Part shown: in pieces, positions 16,189-24,523 of the stretch
Layout of the letters: every line of letters begins with the position of its first letter
How positions within the stretch are numbered: the stretch's first letter is position 1
DNA from: Clostridiales bacterium
GTDB taxonomy: Bacteria; Bacillota; Clostridia; Saccharofermentanales; Saccharofermentanaceae
Length of the DNA stretch: 56,113 nucleotides
Assembly (NCBI GenBank): GCA_017480325.1
Contig: JAFVAY010000004.1
Location: 1 to 56,113 of the forward strand
Direction of reading: 5' to 3'
Notes under the pieces: generated by a model
What the model saw: the letters and a program-made list of their open reading frames with translations, nothing else
Told to the model about the DNA's origin: nothing
The model's database searches: none
Program-made: the position numbers and the translations under genes

Positions 16189-17299
16189 TCGTCCCTTCGG
16201 CACAGGTTCTCCAGGAGAATAACCTGGCATGCTCCTGAGCTCTTCTCACTCTGTCGAAGGTCTTTCCGGCTGTAAGTGCCTCCAGTAGTTGATCCCTTAT
16301 GCTCTCAGCACTGTCAGGGTCTGCCAGGAATCCATAGCCGTCGGCGATCTCCTTCATTGAAGATCTGTCCGAGGTCACTGTCGGCACTCCCGCTGCCATC
16401 GCCTCCGCTACAGGTATTCCGAAGCCCTCATAAAGCGATACGTATGCGAAGGCGCTAGCTCTCTTCATAAGGGGAATCATATCCTCATCATCCACGAAGC
16501 CTGTGAACACTACGTTCTCTCGAAGCTTAGGGTCGGCATTGACGGTATTGAAGAGCTCATCGTAGAACCACCCCTTCTTACCGGTAATGACAAGTTTATA
16601 CTTAGCTCTCACTTCATCGGGAAGGATCCTGTAGCCATTGACAAGGCCCGCCACATTCTTACGGGGCTCCAGGGTACCGACATAGTAGATATACTCGCCG
16701 TCGATATGATATTTACCTAAGATCTCATCCGTCGCAGGAGCTCCGTCGAAGAACTCCTCCTTGACCCCCATATAGGTAACGTCGATATTTTTATTCTTAG
16801 GGCGGCAGAACTTTGGGATATCCTCCTTAGAGTTCTCCGAGATGGTTATTATCTTATCCGTGGATCTCGCGGAACGCTTGATATACCACTTGAAGATCTC
16901 TCTTTTCCAGCCGATATAAAGCTCCGGGAACGAGAAATATGCCATGTCGTGAAAGGCGTTAACCACCGCTGTCTTGGGGCTTACGAGCCTTATGGGATAC
17001 GGCATGGAGTAATTAGGGCAGTGAAGCACATCCGCCTTTATCTTCTTTAACCGCCAGGGGAATACCACCTGCTCCCATATTATCCTGACCCACTGCTTTC
17101 GAAGCTTCTTCGAGTTAACGGGAACCATATGGAAATTATCTTTGTATACGCCAAAGCCATCCAGATCGTCGTCCTGGGCGAAGAGGTAATACTCATTCTC
17201 GCTGTCGACCTCCTGAAGTCCCTTAATAAGCCCGAGCATATAACGTCCGATGCCGGTCTTCGACTTCGGAGTAGAAGTCAGGTCGAGGGCGATCCTCAA
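16148..17299 (-). CDS. Glycosyltransferase family 4 (mannosyltransferase-like)
   Basis: A 383-residue GT4 with N-terminal MRIALDLTSTPKSKTGIGRY (the GIGRY loop typical of this subgroup) and VNAFHDMAYFSFPE near 120. The donor domain has YVGTLEPRKNVAGLVNGY and the motif VSLYEGFGIPVAEAMAAGVP near 300-319, whose Glu residues bind the nucleotide-sugar ribose and phosphate. Members next to manC and gmd often use GDP-mannose or GDP-rhamnose; that use here is an inference. Its start overlaps the manC stop by 4 nt (ATGA coupling). Confidence 0.88.
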   Translation of the reverse strand: MRIALDLTSTPKSKTGIGRYMLGLIKGLQEVDSENEYYLFAQDDDLDGFGVYKDNFHMVPVNSKKLRKQWVRIIWEQVVFPWRLKKIKADVLHCPNYSMPYPIRLVSPKTAVVNAFHDMAYFSFPELYIGWKREIFKWYIKRSARSTDKIITISENSKEDIPKFCRPKNKNIDVTYMGVKEEFFDGAPATDEILGKYHIDGEYIYYVGTLEPRKNVAGLVNGYRILPDEVRAKYKLVITGKKGWFYDELFNTVNADPKLRENVVFTGFVDDEDMIPLMKRASAFAYVSLYEGFGIPVAEAMAAGVPTVTSDRSSMKEIADGYGFLADPDSAESIRDQLLEALTAGKTFDRVRRAQEHARLFSWRTCAEGTIKAFGEAYDRRHA

Positions 17300-18393
17300 A
17301 GCAGCTCCTGCCTTCCCTGCTCGTTAAGCCTATCTACGATCTTCTTAACGTCCTGAGCCTTGTCCTTCGCCAGTACCAGGACCGCATCCTTCGTGTTGAC
17401 GATTACGGTATCCTTAAGTCCTACGGCTGCTATGAACTTATCCGCCGCCGCATCGAATACAACACTGTCACTGCAGCCCTCCAGGATAAATCCATCCTCA
17501 CTGATACTTGCCCCTGCGGCGATATTACCGTTCTCATCCTTCTCGAAGACATTATCCAGGCTGTCCCAAGAACCCACATCATTCCAGCCGAAGTCCGCGG
17601 GTATAACGTATACGCCATCGGCCTTCTCCATAATGCCGTAATCCACGGATATCTTCTGAAGCTCGGGGTAGGTCTTACCGATAGCCTCCGCCTCACCGGG
17701 AGTTCTCAGCACATCGAAGATACTCTCCATAGATGCATACATCTCAGGCAGAAGCTTACTATAATAATCCAGAATAACCGAGACCTTCCAGATGAACATC
17801 CCCGAATTCCACAGATATCTTCCGGACTCCACATACTCCGTAGCCTTAGGAAGATCGGGCTTCTCCACGAACTTAAGAAGATCGTAGACCTCGTTGCCAT
17901 TCGAAGGCGTCTCACCGAAGTTGATATAGCCGTAGCCGGTAGAGGGGAAGGTCGGCTTGATGCCGATCGTAACGATCCTGTCAGTCTGTTCTGCCGTAGT
18001 GAGCGCCAGCTCCAACACGCGCTCGTATTCCTTTATATTGCCGATATGATGATCTGCCGGAAGCACTGCCATCACAGCATCGCCGTAAAGCTTCTTCAGT
18101 GTCATGGCCGCGTAGATTATGCATGGCGCAGTATTCCTCTGCACAGGCTCGATCAGTATCTGACTCCTGTCGACCTCATCGAAAAGCACCTTATCCATCA
18201 GCTGAGCCTGCTTCTCATTAGTAACGATAAAGGTATTCTCTCTTCCGATTATGTGATCATAGTGCTTGATAGTCTCATTGATCATTACGTCATCGCCGGT
18301 AAGCTTAACAAGCTGCTTGGGCGCTGACATTCTTGATACCGGCCAGAATCTTGTTCCTCCGCCGCCTGCCATAATGACTGCCGCTCTTTGCAT
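17296..18393 (-). CDS. manC: Mannose-1-phosphate guanylyltransferase
   Basis: A 365-residue enzyme making GDP-mannose from GTP and mannose-1-phosphate. The start is ATG 18393, preceded by AAGGAG; a longer reading to 18504 is unsupported. The N terminus has the pyrophosphorylase signature AGGGGTRFWPVSRMSAPKQ. Further blocks are VLPADHHI near 115, GYGYINFG near 160, FVEKPD near 180 and WNSGMFIWK near 200. It is the short monofunctional form without the C-terminal isomerase domain. It supplies the Gmd/Rmd pathway encoded 8 kb away and is co-transcribed with the downstream GT4. Confidence 0.93.
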   Translation of the reverse strand: MQRAAVIMAGGGGTRFWPVSRMSAPKQLVKLTGDDVMINETIKHYDHIIGRENTFIVTNEKQAQLMDKVLFDEVDRSQILIEPVQRNTAPCIIYAAMTLKKLYGDAVMAVLPADHHIGNIKEYERVLELALTTAEQTDRIVTIGIKPTFPSTGYGYINFGETPSNGNEVYDLLKFVEKPDLPKATEYVESGRYLWNSGMFIWKVSVILDYYSKLLPEMYASMESIFDVLRTPGEAEAIGKTYPELQKISVDYGIMEKADGVYVIPADFGWNDVGSWDSLDNVFEKDENGNIAAGASISEDGFILEGCSDSVVFDAAADKFIAAVGLKDTVIVNTKDAVLVLAKDKAQDVKKIVDRLNEQGRQELL

Positions 18394-18404
18394 ATCAGTA
18401 CTCC

Positions 18405-18433
18405 TTGTTATTATTAATTCCAGTAAATATAAT
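18405..18433 (+). promoter_or_regulatory. Promoter with leaderless-type spacing for the HAD gene
   Basis: TTGTTA at 18405-18410 and TATAAT at 18428-18433 are separated by 17 bp. The HAD ATG (18442) begins only 8 nt after the -10 box, so transcription would start at or within 2-3 nt of the start codon. No Shine-Dalgarno sequence could fit. This predicts a leaderless mRNA. Confidence 0.65.
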
Positions 18434-18441
18434 ACCACAGT

Positions 18442-19248
18442 ATGAATAATTACAGATTTCTCGTGGCAACCGATATGGACTATACGCTTCTTATGCCGGG
18501 TCACCCAGTGTCAGAAGCCAACAAGCGCGCGATTACTGCCATCTATGATGCAGGAGGCTGCGTTACTCTTGCTACCGGAAGGTCATATCATTTTGTTTGT
18601 TCATATGCTCGTGAGCTTGAGATTACCATCCCTCTTATTACCAGTAACGGGGCGGCTCTTTCAGACCCGATTAAGTTCTGCGACGTCGAGTCCGTTAATA
18701 TTCCACATAGCACAGTTGAGGAATTACTGTATCTTCTATGCGAAGAGCACGTTGATGCCACGGGTTACAGTTCAGACGGTCTATATTTCTTTCCCGAGAG
18801 CTCCCGAGAAGGATTTATTCTTAACTATAACCAGTCGATTTCCGAGGATATCAAAGCTCGGTTTATTTATGATATCGACCATGAGTTTAATAAATTTCTG
18901 CTGATCGACCCTTCGTCTGAGGTTATCGATACGATTAAGGCTTTCCCGGATCTTCAGATCGTAAAATCAGCTCGTAACTTCTACGACATCATGATGAAGG
19001 GAACATCTAAGGGGCTTGCATTGAAGAAACTGGCGTCTTCGCTTGATGTTCCTATAACCTTCGCTCTCGGCGATTCTGAGAATGATATATCAATGCTGGA
19101 AGCTGCCGATTATGCAGTCGCTATGGGAGGTTCTTCAATCACTGAATACGCAGATTACATAACCTCCGACTGCGAATCCGACGGCTTCGCGAAGGCCGTA
19201 TTCGACTATATCCTCCCTAAGTCTGCCAACGGTTCTGCCAAATCTTAA
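18442..19248 (+). CDS. Cof-type HAD family phosphatase
   Basis: A 268-residue HAD hydrolase of the Cof/IIB type. Motif I is DMDYTLL near residues 11-17 (nucleophile Asp11, acid Asp13). Motif II is TSNGA near 66-70. The C-terminal motif III/IV block is KGTSKGLALKKLA followed by GDSENDISML near 212-221. The central cap domain (about 85-185) sets substrate choice. These enzymes usually hydrolyse sugar phosphates or FMN; the substrate cannot be told. It is divergent from manC and convergent with the nuclease-like gene. Confidence 0.9.
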   Translation: MNNYRFLVATDMDYTLLMPGHPVSEANKRAITAIYDAGGCVTLATGRSYHFVCSYARELEITIPLITSNGAALSDPIKFCDVESVNIPHSTVEELLYLLCEEHVDATGYSSDGLYFFPESSREGFILNYNQSISEDIKARFIYDIDHEFNKFLLIDPSSEVIDTIKAFPDLQIVKSARNFYDIMMKGTSKGLALKKLASSLDVPITFALGDSENDISMLEAADYAVAMGGSSITEYADYITSDCESDGFAKAVFDYILPKSANGSAKS

Positions 19249-19330
19249 GAAAAGCCACACTCATTGGCAAAAAACGACCTTATTTGCCAAATAGTCTGCC
19301 AAATCTTTAGTTTTTCCACACTCAGTGGCA
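19234..19330. repeat. Direct repeat pair, 36 bp, 61 bp apart
   Basis: Positions 19234-19269 and 19295-19330 match at 29 of 36 positions. Both units begin TCTGCCAAATCTT, contain CCACACTCA and end TGGCA, so each unit is bounded by inverted TGCCA/TGGCA. The A-run of the first unit is a T-run in the second. A further TTTGCCAAAT lies between them. The first copy overlaps the last codons of the HAD gene. It does not look like a standard terminator because no T-tract follows a stem. Confidence 0.6.
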
Positions 19331-19338
19331 GAAGATAA

Positions 19339-20118
19339 TCAACGGCTCTTCTTAATCACATATCTTCGGCCCAAAGCATCCAGCATAACGCCAAGTATTT
19401 TCTTGATCGTATCGTGATCCGGTCGATAAATGTAATCGCCACAGATCAATCCTAAATCAATATTCGGATACAACCCGACATTAAAGTAACTATTAAGCTT
19501 CTCGGCATTTCTGGTCTGATTTCTGAAATTATCCATACCGCCCATCGTTTCAATAAAGCTGCAACGATTGTATTCCGGCAGATCCAATGCAAAGTCCGGA
19601 AACATTGCCTTGTTAGGAAAGATCAGTTTCACATCATACTTATATCTTATCCCGAGTTCATCAATCACCTGAGCAACATCGGCTTCAAATTGAGATCTCA
19701 TTAATATACCGTTATGAAAAACCGGTGTAGTATTCTGATAATTACAATCTCCCGTGCTAAGGCGATTCCAGTAATCAGTGTTAAAAACACTTTGCGTATC
19801 CGGAACAAGCTCATATTCTCTTGCTAATGACTTAAGATCCCCTTTGTATTCGGATTTCCAATTCGATAACAGGATTCTCAGTTGCTCCTCTATCAACTGC
19901 CTTTCTTGAGCGTACCACTTGTACTTCTCGTAATCCTTATTTCTCGATGCGATCCTCTTACGGACCTTAGTCCCTGTCTTTGTATCGATGCCTGTTATCG
20001 ATATTACTTGATACTCACCGTTCGTACTGAATCTGATTGTAGGTAAAGAATCAAGCTTACGGGTAAGGTACAGGTACCTCCCGATGTAAAATACCTTAGG
20101 TATAAACCCAAATTCCAT
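19339..20118 (-). CDS. Orphan protein with PD-(D/E)XK nuclease-like C-terminal domain
   Basis: 259 residues, function not recognised with certainty. The C-terminal half has the order of a small PD-(D/E)XK nuclease: RSQFEADVAQVI with Glu145, then IRYKYDVKLIF, then PDF with Asp175, then FIETMGGMD with Glu190. The RSxxE, YPDF and E-HFGMMD-like pattern is seen in uncharacterised restriction-endonuclease-like proteins. The N-terminal half (residues 28-95) has a strand-rich part and then a Lys/Glu/Tyr-rich helix. It is the last gene of the glycan export operon, 26 nt after a GT4, but has no evident link to glycans. It is probably a passenger gene. Confidence 0.6.
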   Translation of the reverse strand: MEFGFIPKVFYIGRYLYLTRKLDSLPTIRFSTNGEYQVISITGIDTKTGTKVRKRIASRNKDYEKYKWYAQERQLIEEQLRILLSNWKSEYKGDLKSLAREYELVPDTQSVFNTDYWNRLSTGDCNYQNTTPVFHNGILMRSQFEADVAQVIDELGIRYKYDVKLIFPNKAMFPDFALDLPEYNRCSFIETMGGMDNFRNQTRNAEKLNSYFNVGLYPNIDLGLICGDYIYRPDHDTIKKILGVMLDALGRRYVIKKSR

Positions 20119-20144
20119 ACACAGACAATACAGCCTGTAGACAA

Positions 20145-21344
20145 TTATTTCAAGACAGTTTTTATAAGTCTATCGTAGCCTTCGCAGATCTTATCCCAGG
20201 AATAGTCATTATCGACATAGGATACCCCGTTATCACCCATCGCGGAGACTACCTCAGGATGAGACAGATAATAATCGATACACCCCTCAAACTCCAGGAA
20301 CCCCGAGTAGTACAATCCTGCATTCGACCTTAATGCGTGACCCTTGAGAACCGGACAATCTGCGGAAACGAGCACCGGCTTTCCCATCTTCATCGCTTCC
20401 AACACGACGATCGACAGACTCTCGAACTTCGAAGGAAGAACGAGGAAACGGCACGCCGCCAGACCGGAGAACTTATCCTCCTCGGACACGAAGCCTAAGG
20501 ATACGATATCATCGCGCTTTGGAATCTCTATAACCGGTTTCCCCATCAGCACAAGCTTCAAGTCAGAATTCGGATGACGCTTCTTATACTCGATAAAGTA
20601 TTTAAACATCTCCGGGCAGCACTTGTTCTCGTCAATTCGCCCCATATAAAGCATAAAATCGGACAACCCGTACTTCTCTATGAATGCATCCTTATCAATT
20701 CCCGAAGGAAGTTCTACGCCAACTCCGCCTTTGCCGCCGTTATCGGGCTTGCTCAAGGACACCGGGAACAAAGTATTTGTAAGCTCTTTCTCTTCCACCG
20801 TGTTGTAGTAGAATGCAGCCGGCAAGGTGAACATCTTCTCGAATATTCCGAGATGAATCGGCGTCTCCTCATGAGCAGTGGGGATAAAAATTGCTTTGTC
20901 AGCTACCACCGGTAACCCGAAGTAAGTTGTGTAGTATAGATAACAGACAAACACGAACACATCGTACTCGTCCCGAATCTCCTTCAAACGAACGGGCAGG
21001 TCAGGACAATACGGGCCCTGCTTCTCCATCCACTCCTCTTCTTTCTCGTAAGATAGGGGCTGTCTGGCTGCAGCAGCCCCCAGGACCTTCTCCGAGAGCT
21101 TATTGAACATTGTTACATCGCGCTCGCGAAGATTGGCTATTCTCTCGACTTTCACGCCGTTTAACACTGTTACACCGGGCTCGTATTCATTTTCCCAGGT
21201 CTGGTAATCAACTGCGCATGTGGTTAAGCACGACACCTCATATCCGGGAAGCAAAGCAAGGTGTTCTGCCACCTCTCTGGCGTACGCCTCAGCCCCGCCG
21301 TTAACCTCAAGACCGTATCTTTGTACTACGAAACAAACCTTCAT
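20145..21344 (-). CDS. Glycosyltransferase family 4
   Basis: A 399-residue GT4. The N-terminal VVQRYGLEVNGGAEAYAREVAEHL is the NGGAE loop of enzymes acting on large glycan acceptors. The donor domain has LYMGRIDENKCCPEMFKY near 232 and LPSKFESLSIVVLEAMKMGKP near 316-336, the latter containing the E-x7-E motif. It overlaps the upstream GT4 by 4 nt. Together with 21341-22438 it forms the likely polymer-building pair of the ABC-exported glycan. Confidence 0.9.
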   Translation of the reverse strand: MKVCFVVQRYGLEVNGGAEAYAREVAEHLALLPGYEVSCLTTCAVDYQTWENEYEPGVTVLNGVKVERIANLRERDVTMFNKLSEKVLGAAAARQPLSYEKEEEWMEKQGPYCPDLPVRLKEIRDEYDVFVFVCYLYYTTYFGLPVVADKAIFIPTAHEETPIHLGIFEKMFTLPAAFYYNTVEEKELTNTLFPVSLSKPDNGGKGGVGVELPSGIDKDAFIEKYGLSDFMLYMGRIDENKCCPEMFKYFIEYKKRHPNSDLKLVLMGKPVIEIPKRDDIVSLGFVSEEDKFSGLAACRFLVLPSKFESLSIVVLEAMKMGKPVLVSADCPVLKGHALRSNAGLYYSGFLEFEGCIDYYLSHPEVVSAMGDNGVSYVDNDYSWDKICEGYDRLIKTVLK

Positions 21345-22438
21345 TTTATCGCTCCCATGGATTTTAACTGCCGTATGAGGAGTTCTGAGACATTCTGATA
21401 AGAAAAATACTTCAATCTCTCGTCCTGCTCTGCGATTATCCGCTCACGAAGCTCCATATTAAAGAGTGCTTCATGAAGCGCGTACCCCATTAAAGCCGGG
21501 TCCTTCTCGTGAAGAAGAAGTCCCGTTCCGCCTAAGGTCTCAGGCATAGCGCAAGAATTATAAGCGATTATAGGCGTGCGGAAATACATCGCCTCCAGTA
21601 AAGGCACGCAGAATCCTTCGTGCTCACTTAACTGGACAAATACATCCGCAGAAGCATAGTAGGCAAGTATCTGAGGAAATGTGATATGTCCGGTAAAGAT
21701 AATATCTTCGAGCCCCAGCTTCTTCGCATAGAGGCGAAGTCGGGCGGTATATTTCTCCATGCCCTGGGTATTCCCTGCCAGTATAAGACGCACCGGTTCC
21801 TTATACATCTGCCGGTATGCGTAGAGCATAGTCATTATGTCCTCAGGCTTCTTGTTAGGAACGATACGTCCCACGAAGAGTATATTCTTAACCTCGTGGT
21901 CATTAGATGCCGCAGGCCCGCCCATCTTCTCAAGTAAATCAGCATCAGGGGCCTTCCCGTAATCCTCGAAAGGAACAAGTATGGGACAGACCTCAAGCGG
22001 ACACTTATATCCATAGGAACGAAGCTGGTCGAGATTAAACTGAGAATCGCATATCCCGGCCTCAAAGGTATCCTTCAAAGACTTGGCTTCCTCTATTCCC
22101 TGCGCACACAGCTTTGCCGTGGCACCGCTATAGGGCACAAAGAAATCCGGGGGCGTCATATTGTGATATACCACGATCTTACGGCATGGAAGATCTTTGA
22201 TCTTCTCGTTAAGCATAGTGCCGGTCGAGAGGTGATAAATCATCACATCGTTCTTCTTAACTTTGGGAAGAACATGGTAAGGCTTTATAGTCTTGCTTAT
22301 GAACTTCGGATCCAGATGCTCGGCATAGACGACGGACTTACGAATGCCGTTAGCCATAAGAAGCTTCTGAATAGCAAGGGTGTCGTTACTGACGGCATCC
22401 CCTCTTGAAAGCGTTGTCAGGACCTGAAATACTCTCAT
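21341..22438 (-). CDS. Glycosyltransferase family 4
   Basis: A 365-residue GT4 starting MRVFQVLTTLSRGDAVSND. This loop and the YHLSTG and YHNMTPPDFF blocks resemble mannosyl/rhamnosyl transferases of Wzm/Wzt clusters. The donor domain has FVGRIVPNKKPEDIMTM near 190-206 and LSEHEGFCVPLLEAMYFRTP near 278-297. ATGA overlaps at both ends tie it to the coiled-coil gene and to the next GT4. A processive D-rhamnosyl or mannosyl transferase is a reasonable guess from context. Confidence 0.88.
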   Translation of the reverse strand: MRVFQVLTTLSRGDAVSNDTLAIQKLLMANGIRKSVVYAEHLDPKFISKTIKPYHVLPKVKKNDVMIYHLSTGTMLNEKIKDLPCRKIVVYHNMTPPDFFVPYSGATAKLCAQGIEEAKSLKDTFEAGICDSQFNLDQLRSYGYKCPLEVCPILVPFEDYGKAPDADLLEKMGGPAASNDHEVKNILFVGRIVPNKKPEDIMTMLYAYRQMYKEPVRLILAGNTQGMEKYTARLRLYAKKLGLEDIIFTGHITFPQILAYYASADVFVQLSEHEGFCVPLLEAMYFRTPIIAYNSCAMPETLGGTGLLLHEKDPALMGYALHEALFNMELRERIIAEQDERLKYFSYQNVSELLIRQLKSMGAIK

Positions 22439-22815
22439 TTACTTAGCTCGTCTATCCTGTCCTGAAGGACGTTAATTCTGGAGAACAGATCCTGTTTTAT
22501 CTTCTCCTGCACGCAGAATTCTTTGAACACCATAAGAATCTTATCGTTGATATCGTTCTGAGCATAGACGCAGGGGTTATAGTAGAAGCCGTAGAACATG
22601 CCTCCGAGCTTCTCCGGAAGCGAATGGTACTGTGGAACAACCTTCTTATTCTCCTCGATATACTTGATCATTCGGGAGACAGAATCCTCCATGGATATTC
22701 CCATAAGAACAGAGATGTCATCGAAGCTTACGGAAAGTGTAACGCTACCCGTAACACCGTCAGAATCGACCTTCTGCTCCCACATTTCCCGGGCTGTCAA
22801 AGTATTCTCACTCAC
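22435..22815 (-). CDS. Small coiled-coil protein with PxVxxQNxxN motif (copy B)
   Basis: A 126-residue soluble protein without a known family. Residues 21-60 are strand/helix mixed. Residues 71-90 are aromatic and end in PCVYAQNDIN (81-90). The last 35 residues form a short coiled coil (FSRINVLQDRIDELSK). The ten-residue motif P-x-V-x-x-Q-N-x-x-N occurs identically spaced in the neighbouring upstream protein, again followed by a coiled coil. It sits between Wzt and the polymer GT4 genes with 4-nt overlaps on both sides. A scaffold or chain-length role in the assembly complex is an inference. Confidence 0.6.
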   Translation of the reverse strand: MSENTLTAREMWEQKVDSDGVTGSVTLSVSFDDISVLMGISMEDSVSRMIKYIEENKKVVPQYHSLPEKLGGMFYGFYYNPCVYAQNDINDKILMVFKEFCVQEKIKQDLFSRINVLQDRIDELSK

Positions 22816-23207
22816 TTTAGACCCTCTTCAAGAGATGCGACCTTAGCCTCGAGCTCCTTTAGAGTACGCTCCAGATCCTCAATCTCCCCCTTCTGATTCT
22901 TAACAGCCTCGCACACCATGTAGTAGTGGTAATTAAGCTTATTCTGCTGTGCCACGATAGGCAGAACGAAGAAAGAACCGGCCTTACGGATACACTTCTT
23001 GAAGAACCTCTTTATGCGTCCGCCCTCTAAGGTCTTATACGCCGTAACCTCGTAGTTATATGCGAGATATCTGACCGCCTCGTCTAAGGTCGAGACGGAC
23101 TTGCCAAAGGTCTCATCTGCGAAGGACAGCGGTATCTTATCTGCTCCGCTCTCCTTGATATTCGCGCGGATCTCTTCCATTATCTTCGTAACATCTATCT
23201 CAGCCAT
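22812..23207 (-). CDS. Small coiled-coil protein with PxVxxQNxxN motif (copy A)
   Basis: 131 residues from ATG 23207; a longer reading to 23267 would lie inside Wzt. An N-terminal helix (DVTKIMEEIRANIKE) is followed by a helical domain. A basic amphipathic segment (GRIKRFFKKCIRKAG, 63-77) runs into VLPIVAQQNKLN with the P-x-V-x-x-Q-N-x-x-N motif at 83-92, and the C terminus (105-131) is a coiled coil. Basic segments followed by PIVxxQNxxN and a coiled coil recur in proteins of ABC-dependent O-antigen clusters, where they are thought to attach to the membrane face. It overlaps the Wzt stop by 8 nt. Confidence 0.65.
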   Translation of the reverse strand: MAEIDVTKIMEEIRANIKESGADKIPLSFADETFGKSVSTLDEAVRYLAYNYEVTAYKTLEGGRIKRFFKKCIRKAGSFFVLPIVAQQNKLNYHYYMVCEAVKNQKGEIEDLERTLKELEAKVASLEEGLK

Positions 23208-24522
23208 CGTTCTCTTCCTTCTTCGCCTCGTAATCCCAGTTGTGCTCCATAAAGAAGCCTCCCACATCAGGGGTCTGTCTGTAAGTATCTATCTTGAGCG
23301 CATCCTTCCAGTAATCCACCGGAACGCCGTCGCCGTACTCTATCGAGAAGCTGACGGTATATTGATCCGGCATGAGAGGGATCTTACGCATTATTATCGT
23401 GAACTCTCCATCCTCGGTGATGTCAAACTTCGGGTGCCCGTCGATCCTCGTGTTGGTGCCGTAGAGATTCTCTCCACTGTTCCTGAAGAATCCTATCCCG
23501 AACACCGCATCCTTAATAGGCTTCTCCACATGGTAGTGCACCTTGAAGTACACATCACTTCCCACCTCGAAAAGCCTCTTCCCCACACCATCAGGTCCTG
23601 AGGCGGTGATGCTTGTAATCTTGACCTCGCCTGAACCCCAGCGATACTGTCCGCCGTTAGCTTCAACCGCAGCCTGCTGCTCAGGGATCATGGACAGCTT
23701 AAGATTCTCCTTATATCGTCTCTCCTGCATATAGGCAACATACTCGGGAGGAATATCCAGAGCCTTCCCGCCCGCTGCCTGACGCTGCTCATTCATAAAA
23801 TCAAGATACTCACTGTGAACTGCCAGCGGAGTACCGTCTGCCCTTATCTTTCCCTCGTTTATCCAGATGGACCTGTCACAGATATTCTCTATCTGAGAAA
23901 GAGAGTGAGAAACGATAACGATAGTAGTTCCCTTCTCCTTTATCTCCTGAAGCTTCGAGAAGCACTTAGCCTGGAAGTTGGCATCACCAACTGCGAGGAT
24001 CTCATCAATGAGAAGTACATCCGCATCTACGTTAATAGCGACAGAGAACGCGAGTCTCATGTACATACCTGAAGAATAAGTTCTTACAGGATTATCAATA
24101 AATCCCGCGAGCTCCGAGAAATCAATAATAGTCTGAAGACGGGATTCTATCTCCTCCTTGGTAAGGCCGAAGATTGAGGCGTTGATGTAAATATTTTCTC
24201 GTCCGCTCATGTCAGGATGGAAGCCCGCACCGAGCTCGAGGAGGCTCGAGACACGCCCCTCGATATCCACGGAACCGCCGTCGGGATAGAGGATACCGGA
24301 GATCAGCTTAAGAAGGGTGCTCTTCCCGCAGCCGTTGTGGCCGATAAGACCCACCGCTTCTCCCTTCTTTATATCAAAGGAGACGTCATCAAGGACTGTT
24401 CTTACCTCGTGCTTATTCCGGTTACGGAATAAGATTACTTCCTTAAGAGAGCGCCCCTTGTCGTAATATACCTTGAACCTTTTGGTAAGATTGGAGACCT
24501 TAATCGCGATATTATCTGCCAT
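23200..24522 (-). CDS. wzt: ABC exporter ATPase with carbohydrate-binding C-terminal domain (Wzt)
   Basis: A 440-residue ATPase of a polysaccharide ABC exporter. The nucleotide-binding domain (1-240) has Walker A GHNGCGKST near 61-69, signature YSSGM near 150 and Walker B LLIDEILAVGD near 170-180. The linker (240-290) leads to a Wzt-C type beta-sandwich (about 290-430: WGSGEVKITSI, then GIGFFRNSGENLYGTNT). In characterised systems this domain recognises the capped non-reducing end of the finished polymer before export. TagH of teichoic acid export lacks this domain, so the partner here is more likely a Wzt-type glycan. One base separates it from the permease. Confidence 0.93.
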   Translation of the reverse strand: MADNIAIKVSNLTKRFKVYYDKGRSLKEVILFRNRNKHEVRTVLDDVSFDIKKGEAVGLIGHNGCGKSTLLKLISGILYPDGGSVDIEGRVSSLLELGAGFHPDMSGRENIYINASIFGLTKEEIESRLQTIIDFSELAGFIDNPVRTYSSGMYMRLAFSVAINVDADVLLIDEILAVGDANFQAKCFSKLQEIKEKGTTIVIVSHSLSQIENICDRSIWINEGKIRADGTPLAVHSEYLDFMNEQRQAAGGKALDIPPEYVAYMQERRYKENLKLSMIPEQQAAVEANGGQYRWGSGEVKITSITASGPDGVGKRLFEVGSDVYFKVHYHVEKPIKDAVFGIGFFRNSGENLYGTNTRIDGHPKFDITEDGEFTIIMRKIPLMPDQYTVSFSIEYGDGVPVDYWKDALKIDTYRQTPDVGGFFMEHNWDYEAKKEENDG

Positions 24523-24523
24523 A

